Assembly (NCBI GenBank): GCA_033220425.1
Contig: CM065650.1
Location: forward strand, 4,278,001 to 4,342,000
Reading direction: 5' to 3'
Source: Lepraria neglecta
Lineage: Eukaryota > Ascomycota > Lecanoromycetes > Lecanorales > Stereocaulaceae
Length of the DNA: 64,000 nucleotides
Part shown: piece after piece, positions 41,955 through 53,448 of the stretch
Layout: each line of letters begins with the position of its first letter
Position numbering within the stretch: position 1 is the stretch's first letter
Translations under genes and position numbers: made by a program
Notes under the pieces: generated by a model
The model's database searches: none
Told to the model about the DNA's origin: nothing
Seen by the model: only the letters and a program-made list of their open reading frames with translations

Positions 41955-43898
41955 ATGCCTCCCACTATTAATACCACGTCTCAGGACCCTGTTCCACCTC
42001 ATATAGCGTCTTAAGACCCTCTAGATTTACTAAAGGAGGTCCGTTTGGAACTCGCTTATAATAACTGGAATACCTCTGAAGGAACCCTCTCGATACGCAA
42101 GGCTACATGTCAGTATAGCTTAGCAAAGGGCGCGTTAGATCGTCGTATCTATAGGCAAGCTACGAAGAAGCAGGATGGCGAGAAACGACAACGATTGACG
42201 CCTGAAGAAGAACAAGTAATTGCTACATAGATCCTCCGTCTCCAAGTATGGGGTTAGCCGCCTCGGGTTGAACAAATACGGTCTATGGCTATAGAACTAC
42301 TACTCAGGAAGGGGGATACGAAGCCTTTAGGAGTCAATTGGGTCCAGAAGTTCTTATCTCGCCACCCAGATATCAAGACTTAATATATCCCCCTATTGGA
42401 TAAGGAAAGGGCAATAGCTCAGGATCCTGAAGTCCTTATTGGCTGGTTTCAGCTCTTTTAACAGACCCTGGATACCTATCAGATCTGCAAGGAGGATATC
42501 TACAATATAGATGAGAAAGGGTTTATAATAGGAGTAGTAGGCAAATTCAGGGTGGTTGTATCGAAATATGAAAAGGCATATATAACTCAATGCGGAAACC
42601 GCGAATGGGTATCTCTTATCGAGTGCATCTCTATAGATGGCCGGATACTTGCTCTATGGATCATCTTTAAAGGAAAACAATATAAGAAGGCCTAGTATGA
42701 AGTACTCCCAGAAGGTAGCTATATAGCTCTTAGCGAGAACGGTTGGACTGATAACGAATTGGGCCTTGCATGGATTAAGCAATGTTTTGATCCAGAGACC
42801 CAATCAGTTCAAAAAGGGCCTTATCGACTACTAGTCCTGGATAGGCATGCTTCTCATATTACTACCGAGGCAATTAAGTACTGTGATACTCATAAAATCA
42901 TCCTTTTATGCCTTCCTCCCCATACAACGCATTTACTGCAGCCTCTGGATGTTGGAGTATTTACTCCATTAGCAATTGCATACAAAAGCCGCGTTCAACA
43001 AGCTACTCGGTTAGGGGCTAGCTACTCCATTGATAAGACGGACTTCCTGGAACTATATATCAAGGCTAGAACGGAGGCAATTACGAAGGATATTATCCAG
43101 AAGTCTTGGCTAGCATCTAGATTATCGCCATATAACCCTGAAGTAGTACTTCAGCAACTACCTCGGCCTCTACAAGATATTCAGGCCCAAGCTCAGCAGT
43201 GGAATCTATCTATCTATCCTACCACCCCTCCAGAAGGCTCAACAACAGATACAGATATGGGATTCGACTTTCAGGTGTTATTAACTCTAGCTAATACGCA
43301 GCAAGTCTAACAACTCCTCCAGTATACAACGCAAGGTGAAATATCTAATCCAGTACTTAATAAGCTGGGTAAAGCAGCAATCCGAGCTATAGCTGACTCC
43401 TCTATCCAAAGTATTACGAACGCAGAACTCGTAGAGCTTAATCGACGACGGAAGGAGAAGGCAAATAGGTCAGCAGCTCATTACGGTAATGCTCGGATTA
43501 TAAACCTAGATATGGTCAAAGAACGTGAGTAGAAGGCCGCGACTAAGGTTCAAGAGAAGGAGACTCGGGAGCATAATAAGTATGAGAAGGAAAAGGAGAG
43601 GATATATAATAAGGAGGTCAATTGCCTTATGCGGATAGGCCCTGAGCTTTTCGCACCTCCGAAGCCTCCAACACCAAGGAAACGAGTTAGAAGGCCGCAA
43701 TTAATAGTTATATTACGGGTTGGCAAGCGTGGTCTGCATTATATGGAGCAAGTGGAGCATATAGAGCACGTGGGATATGATATGGAGCAAATGGAGTATA
43801 TGGAGCATGCTGAGCATATGAAGCAAGCGGAGCATGCGGAGCAATATATTAGTAGGCATGGGAGGCAGATAAAGAAGACCTATAAAGCGACAACATGA
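41955..43898 (+). pseudogene. Transposase of the Fot1-like element (one frame, eight stops)
   Basis: ATG at 41955 to the final TGA at 43896-43898 is one frame of 648 codons, with no frameshift but eight in-frame stops: 42012, 42228, 42255, 42381, 42459, 42693, 43308 and 43530. All are TAA or TAG and can be explained by C-to-T changes in CpA (CAA or CAG to TAA or TAG, or TGG to TAG on the other strand). The head has a CENP-B-like HTH (ATCQYSLAKGALDRRIYRQA). The DDE_1 core shows the three catalytic Asp: YNIDEKGFIIG, LLVLDRHASHIT and LLQPLDVGVFTPL. The C-terminus has a Lys/Glu coiled region and a MEQ.EHME repeat near 43740-43850. Inactive. Confidence 0.93.
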
Positions 43899-43996
43899 AT
43901 ATCATGATTCTGCAGTAGTAGCGATAACATAATTACCTAAATAGGCGATATCTGCATACAAAAATCGAGTATGAGCATTATTAGCGTATTTAGCGT

Positions 43997-44020
43997 GCCT
44001 CATTGAGGGGTGAACCCTTC
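43997..44020. repeat. Right terminal inverted repeat of the Fot1-like element
   Basis: 24 bases, perfect inverted match to 41815-41838, followed by the TA target duplication. Confidence 0.95.
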
Positions 44021-45430
44021 TATGTGTATGGAGCTTTTCATGAAGATTATCACAGTAAACAAGGATGGCAACCTGGACTATGGCCAACACTCATATAGCT
44101 CAGTGCTTTTGAAACGATCAGCGCTGCGACAGTGCATATTCTGCATGCAGCTTGTTGAGAAGTTCCGTGAGAAGTCTTTGACGAAGTCGAATACTACTAC
44201 TCCAATTCCTATTTGGAATCGTAGGATGGCTCTGTTTTACAGTATGCGTATACTTTGCGACTTCTCTCGCGAGCAAAGAGGGAATCCATGCTTCAGGTGT
44301 TGCCTGCTATAGGTGAGAGAATTGAAATGAACCTTGATCAATATCTTGTCTATGCTGTTTAAATAGAAATCAATCAACAATACTTTAGCGAACATGAAGT
44401 CCTGGACAGTACCTCTTCGCCAGCAAACCAAGACTTAGCAAGACAGTGGCTCCGTCTCTGTCAGGGCCACCATGGATGCGGGTCAAGTCGAGGTTCATAC
44501 GATTCTGATTTTGAAATTGTCTACTTCAAATAGATAGTTTGGATGAGACAGTGGCTCTCCGAATCATTGGCACTAAGATTCGTCCAGGGAAAGGACCATA
44601 TGTAGCCCTCAGCTACTGCTGAGGATCCGCCAAATTCCTCAGACTTCTTAAAAGTAACGAGAGCAACTTGAAGCAAGGAGTTAAGTACTCGAGCCTTCCT
44701 CAGACTTTTCAACATGAAATCACTATTACCAGGTGGTTTTAAGCCGAGTACTTATGGATTGACTCTCTATGCATACTTCAGGATTCCGACGAAGTTTGGT
44801 CGAAAGAGTCTCTCAGCATGAAAGATATCTATGAGAATTCACTGCTTTCCAATGCTGCTACTGCAGCTCCCGATGCTTCCATTGGCTGCTTCTCTAAGCG
44901 TAGCCCTGATTTTTCCTGAGCTTTCAAGGCACGTGGACAAGCTCTGGGAAGCGATGTATTGTGCGTGGACCAGAACTTCTGTTATGAATGGTGGACAAAG
45001 CCTCATGATCCCCATGATCTTTTCAAGAACGTCTCCTATCGCCTTGCGTGTTACATTTTGGATCCAAGCAGATGCTTTGGGAATGCTCGGAGCTGGAAGC
45101 CTGCAAAACGTGCCCAGGAGGTCTTCCACGACAGATTTTACTCCATGGTGGGGACTGGGGAGACAGCTTGCCAGTCCGGGAAACGGCAAGTGGGATCGAC
45201 ATCCTTCATTCAAGTGGGGTCGGATTGTTTCAATCTATACTGAATGTGCCTTGACCAGGCTCAGCGACAAGTGCATTGCTTTCGCTGGTATCGCTGAAAA
45301 ATTTCAGTCGCGTTTTGGAAATTTGCCAGCCTGGATTAGTCAACACATGCCAAATATAGCCCCGAGTGATGTTGTTAGATCAATCGACCACGAATTGGAC
45401 TTGAAGCAAAGCTCCCAGATGAACGACTAA

Positions 45431-46270
45431 TGAGGACAGTCCTCAATCACATTCAACAACTCCTTTGACCTTCTCCTAGAGCAGTGCTACGGGACTCTTC
45501 TGGTGAGAAACTTTGCATGTAGCTGGTACTTCTCCGACGCACGCTTCCGCGGAAACCCACGCTGCGTTATGAGTCTGGAATGTGAGGTAGGCGTTTTTAG
45601 CGCCTAACCGCATCCGGCAGGGCTTTATCGAGCAACGTCTTGCGAACAAGTATGTCTTCGCACTCGTCATACTCCTTTCACAATCCTACTCAGTCACAAT
45701 GGCACTTTCCCAAAACGTGAGCAAGGAGCTTGTGACTCTGGAAACTTCCGTCCCACCAAAAAGAGCAACCCTATTTTTCTGGTGAGTAGCCTAGAAGTGC
45801 GTACGTTTTCTCTAATCAAGTCTTCGAAGGGCAGCGGTATTGGATGCCTAGGAACATTGCTCGATGAGCAGTTGTTGCATAGCGATAAAGTCAAAGAGAA
45901 CACTGCTCTGGTGCAAGATGAATGAGTCAAAATACTCATCCGCGTGTTATTATCTTGGAGGTACTTAATCTGTGCATTGATGACGCATATCACTCGATAG
46001 GGCTTTTTGACTCTTAAGGGCTTATTGCCAAAACATGTTTGCCTTTGTGATGTTAGCTGAAAGCCTTGCGGCGCCCATCTGGACTCCCAAAGCTCCACAA
46101 TTTCCCCAGATCTATTTTTACCACATGGCGGCCTCGTGGCTGCCATGCTTCCTTTGTTCGTTCACCAGACAACATATGTTTGGGCTCCTCCCAAAAAATT
46201 TCTTGTCCTCTTGCCTAAGTAGAAGTCATCTTGTACTCTTACACAAAATCTCACGCTCACTCATGTTGCA
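45431..46270. other. Spacer, nothing recognised
   Basis: 840 bases between the HET relic and the next gene. Open stretches on the minus strand (45694-46146) are low-quality and Ser/Arg-rich. Probably old relic DNA plus the promoter of the next gene. Confidence 0.4.
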
Positions 46271-47662
46271 ATGTATCCGCTTTCGCTTCCTCAGCGGTTC
46301 TCGCAAGCGAACTCTTCGACGACGTCTGTCAACAGTTGGGATGTAGCGGCGGCCAGTTCACCGCCACGAGCTCAAAGCTGGAACAGTGCAAAGCCGTTGC
46401 CTCCCACCCCAACCAGACCGGGGATTCCATCAAGCAAATTCAACGTCTACGTGGAGGATCTTTTGCCCAAGACACCCACGGTTTTCGGCAGTCTTGAGGA
46501 TATCGTTCCACCGAACAAAGTCTACCAATCATTAAAAAATTTCTCATCAAGTACCTCGAATCTGCCGGATAAGCTACCCAATCGATCACGGCTCAGAAGA
46601 GATGTCAAGACGCAGGTAGAGACGGGCCCAGTGAGGGCGAGAAAGAACATCGATTCAACCATGTTCAAGGAGTGGAAAGCGCCGAAGTATGCGAGCTCAG
46701 ATGACGAACTCGATCCAGACTCACCTAGTCTAGGGAAATTTTTGGAAACCAAGAACCAAGACTCAAGCAACCCGACGCGTGTTGCCGAACAGCATGCAGC
46801 AGGGTATATGTCCGTCCTCCACGCCTGCGATGCTCTACTTCCTAGCTTCGACACCGAATCATATTCCACAGAGTACAACGAAATACCCTCTGATATGTCG
46901 GCGAGCATGACCGACATAGTCGATGAATACCTTGTGCCGCATGCATTAAGATTCAGTATGGCCGAGGAGAGTCAGCCTTCGAGTCACTTCTCTTCAGACT
47001 CCGAGGGCGCCAGCGATTATGAAGGTGGTGTAAAAAAGTTCCGACTACGGGCGAAGAAAGCATTCCATTCACGAAAGACCTCGCACGAGAAGGCGGAGAA
47101 GATAAAGCTGGGTTCGAGCTCCTCAAAAGCTTCAAGGACAGACTCTCTGAGCCCATCAGAACGAGCAGGAATCCAAGAGAGTATAATCGAAATGTATGAA
47201 ACCCTGAACCGTCTTTCCGCGCTATCAGCTAAGTCAAATCTCAAGGTCGAATGCACAGCTCTTGAAGACAAAGCTGTCCCCGAAGAAATTCAAAGCCCGC
47301 CCAGTCCAAAGACGTCTGAGCGACACTTCGAGCCGAAAGAACAACACGAGGCTGCGAAAACCGCGTCACCACGTTCCTCCAAGTCCACTTGGTCGAGCTG
47401 GTTCACTAGGTCGTCGCGGCAGCGCTCGTCTAAAGACACCCATTCCAGCCTCTCCTCTGCAGAAAGTAAGCGCATGAACAGCTTCGGGTTCCCTCCAACG
47501 GACCAGAAGACAAGCAGGGACAGCTCGGTGGGGAGGAAGTTGGGAAGAGTCCGGGAGGCAATATCGTTGACGACAAGAAAGGGCAAGAAGAAGGCCAATG
47601 CGCAGAAGAGAGAGGACATGAAGAAGAAAATCGTGTTCCTTGGGCCTACAGACCCTATATAA
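46271..47662 (+). CDS. Hypothetical disordered protein (463 residues)
   Basis: A single exon. The composition is rich in Ser, Lys, Glu and Pro, and most of the protein is likely disordered. Possible short conserved elements are SWNSAKPLPPTPTRPGIPSS and EDLLPKTPTVFGSLEDIVPP near the N-terminus, MFKEWKAPKYASSDDELDPD (about 135-155), SPSERAGIQESIIEMYETLN (a likely helix, about 300-320) and SKSTWSSWFTRSSRQRSS near 375. The C-terminal 40 residues are strongly basic (TTRKGKKKANAQKREDMKKK). Many SP/TP sites suggest phosphorylation. I recognise no family. A long open frame with good codon usage supports the gene. The start ATG is the first in frame after a stop. Confidence 0.7.
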   Translation: MYPLSLPQRFSQANSSTTSVNSWDVAAASSPPRAQSWNSAKPLPPTPTRPGIPSSKFNVYVEDLLPKTPTVFGSLEDIVPPNKVYQSLKNFSSSTSNLPDKLPNRSRLRRDVKTQVETGPVRARKNIDSTMFKEWKAPKYASSDDELDPDSPSLGKFLETKNQDSSNPTRVAEQHAAGYMSVLHACDALLPSFDTESYSTEYNEIPSDMSASMTDIVDEYLVPHALRFSMAEESQPSSHFSSDSEGASDYEGGVKKFRLRAKKAFHSRKTSHEKAEKIKLGSSSSKASRTDSLSPSERAGIQESIIEMYETLNRLSALSAKSNLKVECTALEDKAVPEEIQSPPSPKTSERHFEPKEQHEAAKTASPRSSKSTWSSWFTRSSRQRSSKDTHSSLSSAESKRMNSFGFPPTDQKTSRDSSVGRKLGRVREAISLTTRKGKKKANAQKREDMKKKIVFLGPTDPI

Positions 47663-47951
47663 TGACTTAAAAGACTTGATGATCAGCGTTCCAAGTTTGC
47701 TAGGAAACACAAAACTTGCCCAAGCGATCTCTAAAGCTCCAGTGTGCTATTTTCCTTCCATGCACATCGTTGTGAAGCCTGCAGGAATGGTAGACTGTGA
47801 ATAGAAAGGGGTATCGGCCCTCGCGTGCCGTACCGGATCGACCCCGCAACGCGGCTGAGCTGCTAGTCGGGGAATAGCTTCGAGGTAAAGTATCCAGTCA
47901 AACTCTCCTTCTACTCCTCCAATTCTCCGATCTCTGTTATCCTTAGTCAAC

Positions 47952-50900
47952 ATGGGCGGCGACACACAGACTAGGCAGACCGTGTCTACATTCCCAAAAT
48001 ACTCGGCTGGTCCGGTAGGCCAGCAGATCCACAGTATTTACAAGGGACGCCTAGGTATCTTTCAAGATGGAGGCCAGTATGCGTCGCAGAACTTGCAGGC
48101 GTAAGTATCTGAATGTTCCATGGGCTATCCAGATGATTGATATACCTAGAATCCAGAGAACTGACTATTTGATTCAGAAAATTGTACGAAGGTAAAGCTT
48201 CTGGGGAAGACTACATAAAGCTCTCCGTCTACTCACCCCCCGACCTCACTCGGCCCACCTTCAAAGAAGCCACATCTCACGAGTTCAAGAAGACACACGT
48301 CGGTGAATGGTTTGGGCCTAGCTGGTCTACCCATTGGATCAAGATCCACCTCAAAGTACCTTCAGACCTTCAGAAAAAAGAGCAGCTCGAGCTTCACTGG
48401 GACGGCCACAATGAAGGCCTTATTTGGACTGAAGATGGGGTCCCATTGCAAGGCTTGACTGGCAACGGAGAGCGAATAGAATGGATCCTACCCAAGGAGT
48501 TCCGAGATGGCAGCTTCCACACTTTCTACATCGAGATGGCATGCAATGGCATGTTTGGCAATGCCCCTGGAGGAGACTCGATCCAGCCGCCGGACCCAAA
48601 CAAGTATTTTCAGCTTACTCAGGCCGAGATCGTTGCGGTAAACATGGAGGCCAGACAGCTATATATTGACTTCTGGATCATTGGGGACGCGGCGCGAGAG
48701 TTTCCAGAGAACTCATGGGAATCGCATGAAGCTCTACAGCTTTGCAACAAGATCATGGATACATATGTTGCTGCTGATGGTAGCCAAGACTCTATTATCG
48801 AATGCCGTAAGCTCGCCACGAAATATATTGGCGACGTCAATTCTTCAAGAGTCTACGACACGGACAAAGAGCACCTTATATACGCTATCGGGAATTGCCA
48901 CATCGACACATGCTGGCTATGGCCGTGGGACGAGACGAAGAGGAAGATTGCCCGTTCATTCGCTAACCAGTGTGATCTGCTCGATCGTTATCCAGAACAT
49001 CGATTTGTAGCATCTCAAGCCCAACAGTACAAATGGCTTGAGCAGCTATATCCATCTCTCTATGACCGAGTCAAAGCCAAGATAAAGGAAGGAAGATTCC
49101 AGACCGTTGGTGGTAGCTGGGTCGAGCATGACACGAACTTGCCCAGCGGTGAATCACTTGTTCGACAATTCTTGTACGGTCAACGCTTGTTTCAGAGCCG
49201 TTTCGGTGAACGTTGCCGGACCTTCTGGCTACCCGATACTTTTGGGTATTCAACTCAATTGCCACAGCTATGCCGACTTGCGGGTATGACTCGCTTCTTT
49301 ACTCAAAAGATCAGCTGGAACAATATCAACAACTTCCCTCATACCACCTTCAGATGGGTATCCCTTGACGGCAGCCAGGTTTTATGTCATATGGCACCAG
49401 CAAACACCTACACTGCTTCCGCGCACTTCGGAGATGTAAATCGTAGTCTCTCCCAAAACAAGTCAATGGACCAAGATGCTACTGGAATACTGGCGTTTGG
49501 CAAGGGCGACGGCGGAGGAGGCCCGACGTTCGAGATGCTTGAGAAGCTCCGAAGATGCCGAGGAATGAGTGATACTGTCGGCCTTCTGCCCCGCGTCAAG
49601 ATGGGCGACTCTGTCGAAGACTTCTTCGATAGGCTAGAAAAGAAAGCTGAAGAGGGTACCAAGTTCGTGACTTGGTATGGCGAGCTATACTTTGAGTTGC
49701 ACCGAGGAACTTATACGTCGCAAGCGAATAACAAATGGAACAACAGGAAGACCGAAATTATGCTACATGATATCGAATACCTCGCAACCTTGGCCACAAT
49801 CAAAGACAGCTCGTACAAGTATCCCAAGAAAGACATCGATGATATCTGGGAGAACACGCTTCTTTGCCAATTCCATGACTGTCTGCCTGGCAGCTGCATT
49901 GAGATGTGCTATGATGACTCTGACAAGTTGTATGAGTACGGTTTCAAAACTGGCAAAAAACTTTTGAAGGATGCTTTGTCTGTTCTTGACTTTTCCATGC
50001 ATGATCCAGAGAAAGATAGCATGATTGCAATCAATACCCTACCTTGGCCGCGAGCAGAAATTGTGGAGCTACCAGCCGGTATGCAGACAAGAGACTCGAA
50101 ATACGCCATCGTCCATGGAGACTCGGGAGCGATTGATGTCAAGGCACTATCGGCCAAAGACTCTAAGTACTCCAGCTCAAAAGCGTCAATAAAAGAGATC
50201 AGGCAGGATGTCTTCCAGCTGTCAAACAACCACTACAAAGTTGAAGTGGAGGGAGGCAGTATCACCTCTCTGATCGACCTTGAAGAGAACCGCGAAATCA
50301 TCGCCAAAGGCGGCAAAGCCAACCAGCTCGTCATCTTCGACGACAAGCCTCTCTACTGGCAAGCGTGGGATGTAGAAGTCTACCATCTCGAGACACGCAA
50401 AGAATTACCATCGAGTCAAAGTCGAATTGTTGAGAAAGGTCCCCACAAAGTCAGTCTGATGACAGAAACAAAGATCAGCGAAGACAGCTGGGTAAAGACC
50501 ACAATCAGCCTTGCAGCAAGCATCGAAGACCAGCCATCCTACGTCGAGATGGCCAACGAGGTCGAGTGGCACGAGACGATGAGATTCCTCAAAGTCGAAT
50601 TCCCAGTGGACATCACGAATACCGAAGCTTCTTATGAAACACAGTATGGCATCATCCGCAGACCGACGCACTACAATACCAGCTGGGACATGGCGAAATT
50701 TGAAGTCTGCTGCCACAAATGGGCTGATCTTTCCGAGAATGGCTACGGTGTTTCGATTATGAATGACAGCAAGTATGGGTTCGCAACGTCTGGGAACATG
50801 ATGCGTCTTTCTCTCCTTCGTGCGCCGAAAGCTCCAGATGCGCATGCTGATATGGGTAAGTCCCTCGATTAAATTGTCATGTTTTGACTATGATCACTTA

Positions 50901-51359
50901 GCTAACAATGACCCAGGCCGCCACCACATCCGCTACGCCATCCTCCCCCACGCCGGCCCCCTCGACTCACGCACAGTCCGCACAGCCCGCAACTTCAACC
51001 ACCCAATGAACATCTACTCGCACTCATCCCCATCAACCACCACATCCTCCTCCCTCCTCTCCGCCATAACCCTACAAGGCTCCCCCGCCCTCGTCCTCGA
51101 TGCCATCAAGCGCGGTGAAGACGACGAGGATGTCTCACGTGGTGAGCTCCCCAAGCGTAAGGGCCGAAGCATCATCCTTCGCATCTACGAGAGCTTGGGT
51201 GGTAAGGCTAGGGGCACCATTAAGACGAGCTTGAAGGTTAAGAAGGTTTGGAAGACTAATGTTTTGGAGGATGATGAGGAGAGTTTGGAGATTGTGGATG
51301 GGGGGGTTGGGATTGAGCTGAGGGCTTTTGAGGTTGCTACTTTTCGGTTGCAGTTGTGA
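47952..51359 (+). CDS. AMS1: Alpha-mannosidase, GH38, vacuolar/cytosolic type
   Basis: Exons 47952-48100, 48178-50855 and 50917-51359 give 1090 codons, 1089 residues, close to yeast Ams1 (1083). It removes alpha-mannose from free oligosaccharides. GH38 motifs are HIDTCWLWPWDE (zinc His/Asp), FANQCDLLDRYPEHRFVASQ, GGSWVEHDTNLPSGES and FWLPDTFGYSTQLPQ with the nucleophile Asp; the second zinc region is LLCQFHDCLPGSCI. There is no signal peptide; Ams1 reaches the vacuole by the Cvt/autophagy route, which fits a cytosolic start, and this window also carries Atg14. The C-terminal beta domain has PTHYNTSWDMAKFEVC and HHIRYAILPHAGPL. A poly-Gly stretch lies at about residue 480. Confidence 0.95.
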
Positions 51360-51682
51360 GGGTATGGGGAGAGCATACATGGGAAGATGGTCAAGTATGG
51401 GATGAACTGTGCTGAAGTAGCATTGAAGGAGCGGCGTTGGATTTGAGGGATTATCATGGGAGAACAAGCACGGAAAAGTCGATGAAATATATATGTATCA
51501 TTATGATTTATGGCATCAAAAAGTTTTCAAACACTTTCAACGTCGATCCCCTCAGACATTTGCTTGGCTTATCCTATATTGAGATGAGAAATACCCGCCA
51601 ACACTTAAGCAATGCCTTAGATCCAGTACATCATGACACACCCATTCTGTTCCCAAAACCTGCCCAAGAATACCATCATTTT

Positions 51683-53088
51683 TCACCGACTCTTTGGATA
51701 AACATATGCCGCCTCGTCATCGTCCCTATCATTAACCTTCTCCCACTCCGCACTGCCCGATGGCGACCCTTCGCGCTCGGATACGCTAGGGATGGTAGAC
51801 TTCGGCTTTCCAGCACTCATCATCCATCCCACCATTCCACCCGGCACCAATTTCCCAACAAGATCATACAAACGAGCTCCTTGTCCCACGAAAACCGTTC
51901 CGTTATTCCCTTTTCCTCTTACGATAGCATCGAAGACACTATTATGCAATTCTCGCAACGAGGTTCCCTTGGACTTCTCCTGAAGTAAACCTTTATGCTG
52001 CAGTCTCTTTCTTGTAGCCTCTGCCACCGACACATGTTGACTCAATACAAGCTGCTGCTGGTCATCTGAGGCTGCTAAACCATAGTCGAAGTGGCCTAAT
52101 TGAAATTGTACAATATTGACGTCTTGGCCTTGGATTTCTTTACGCAAAGTTGATATATACTGCTGCAGGCCACCAGCAACGACGCTCTCGGCCGCATGAG
52201 AAGGTGGGGTGAGGGATGGTACTATTGATGGGGTGAGGAAGAGGAGTGTAGATTTCTGGGCGGTGAGGAGGGGAAGGAATGCTTGGAGGGTGGTGAAGGG
52301 GGCCAGAAGGCGGGTGTTCAGTGTGTCAAACCAAGTTGGTGGGGACAGAGACGCAATGGGGCTGGCGGGCAAGAACGGCCCGGGGACGAGAATGACGGCT
52401 GTCAGGTGGAGAGTATGGGATGAGGTGTTCGATATCGGCTGCTGAGGAGTACTTATGTGTCTGGTAAACTTCTCGATTGCTTCTTCGGTGGATGACGGCT
52501 GTGGCATGAAATTAGTATTCTCTTGCAAGCTATTTCAAATAGTAGGAATCCCACAGATGTAATATCCATATTCAAAGGGCGGATATCGGCTCTTGACTCC
52601 GACTGGACAAGCTGTTCCTCGGACAGATTGCTGACTGGGATATAAACGATGAAACCCCGCCTCTCAAGCTCTTGGGCAAGAGATCGAGTCAGTGGCGAAT
52701 GCAGCGAGCCAGCCAGGACAACCACTTCTGTTCTCGATCCATTCTTCGCTCGTTTTGCTCTTCTCTTCGCCCGATCAGATCTTCGCCGCCGCCAGATGAT
52801 GAAAGCTCCAGTCCCAATGAAGGCAACTACCGCGGCTACTACCGCGCGGTGCTCCGACACCCAGTTTTGTGAAGCAGCATAGTACCCAACGGGCATACTA
52901 GGTATTCGACGTGGAGCAGGAGGAGGTGGTCTTGGCTTGATGGAGTCTGGAAGCCATGGCGAAGCTCGGAATGTATCTTTGAGGGATCGGCTCACACTGT
53001 CGAAGTGGGCTTCGATGGCTTCGGTGATGGAGTCGATGGAGTCAAAGATGTAGGAGATGTCGAACATGTCCTGTTCCTTTGAAGGCAT
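51683..53088 (-). CDS. DUF1776 membrane-anchored short-chain dehydrogenase-like protein, likely one-base frame error
   Basis: Starts at MPSKEQDMFDISYIFDSIDS (53088). Residues about 75-125 hold VGYYAASQNWVSEHRAVVAA, a membrane span (AVVAFIGTGAFIIWRRRRS) and a basic stop-transfer. The Rossmann start is TEVVVLAGSLHSPLTRSLAQ, ELERRGFIVYIPVSNLSEEQ, then DIRPLNMDIT. From 52528 down the family continues (LHLTAVILVPGPFLPASPIA, WFDTLNTRLLAPFTTLQAFL) to 51683. The two parts are in different frames; inserting one A in the AAA run (plus TTT 52533-52535) would join them as LLFENSLQENTNF. No intron of useful size fits. Yeast YNL181W is a member of this fungal family, a putative oxidoreductase; the substrate is unknown. 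No SDR YxxxK site is obvious. Confidence 0.8.
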
Positions 53089-53448
53089 TGTGAGAGCGAC
53101 TGAACTATACGGTGATAAGGTGCTGTCATCGAAGGTCGTTGAAAGGGAGGTGGTGATTTGCCCGCAGAAGCCCGAGTAGGGCCGAGGTTTACCCGCACAG
53201 CCTCGACAGCTTGGCTTCCCTAACGCCTCTTTTGTTGTAACGAAGGAAGCTTGTCTTACGCGATACAGATGCTCTAATAGTGAAGGCGTTCGGAGTGAAG
53301 GGTCTTGTGGGCATCTGACCCTATTTCTAAGCTCACTTCTGGACACTTCTCCCCATCAGTGACACGGTGTCTCAGCTCGAATCGCCCACATCTTCTCTTC
53401 TGCTCCCTAGTAGCAACAAACAAGAACACCCGGAAATCATCTTCCAAC

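Larger units (their letters stand above)
41815..44020 (+). mobile_element. Fot1/pogo-type DNA transposon, TA target, RIP-damaged
   Basis: Perfect 24-bp terminal inverted repeats begin GAAGGGTTCACCCC (41815-41838) and end at 44020, flanked by TA target duplications at 41813-41814 and 44021-44022. Length is 2206 bases. The element is AT-rich with many TA dinucleotides. A further copy of the ACCCCTCAATGAGGC part of the repeat lies in tandem just inside the left end only. It contains one transposase frame. Terminal repeats, TA target and a DDE transposase with an HTH head place it in the pogo/Fot1 branch of Tc1/mariner. It is inserted in the 5' part of the HET relic. Confidence 0.95.
41690..45430 (+). 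pseudogene. HET-domain (heterokaryon incompatibility) gene relic, split by a transposon
   Basis: Short but unmistakable HET motifs occur after the transposon at 44.5-45.4 kb, among them YVALSYC and, about 40 residues on, YLWIDSLCILQDS followed by a KDIYENS...AAT run. A cysteine-containing leader on both sides of the transposon probably belongs to the same relic. The 3' part has SIYTECALTRLSDKC, as in the region after the HET domain. HET proteins trigger cell death when unlike strains fuse and are often lost or duplicated in fungal genomes. The relic is broken in many places (at least half a dozen) in more than one frame and surely not functional. Its decay probably includes C-to-T type changes like those of the element inside it. 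Confidence 0.75.
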
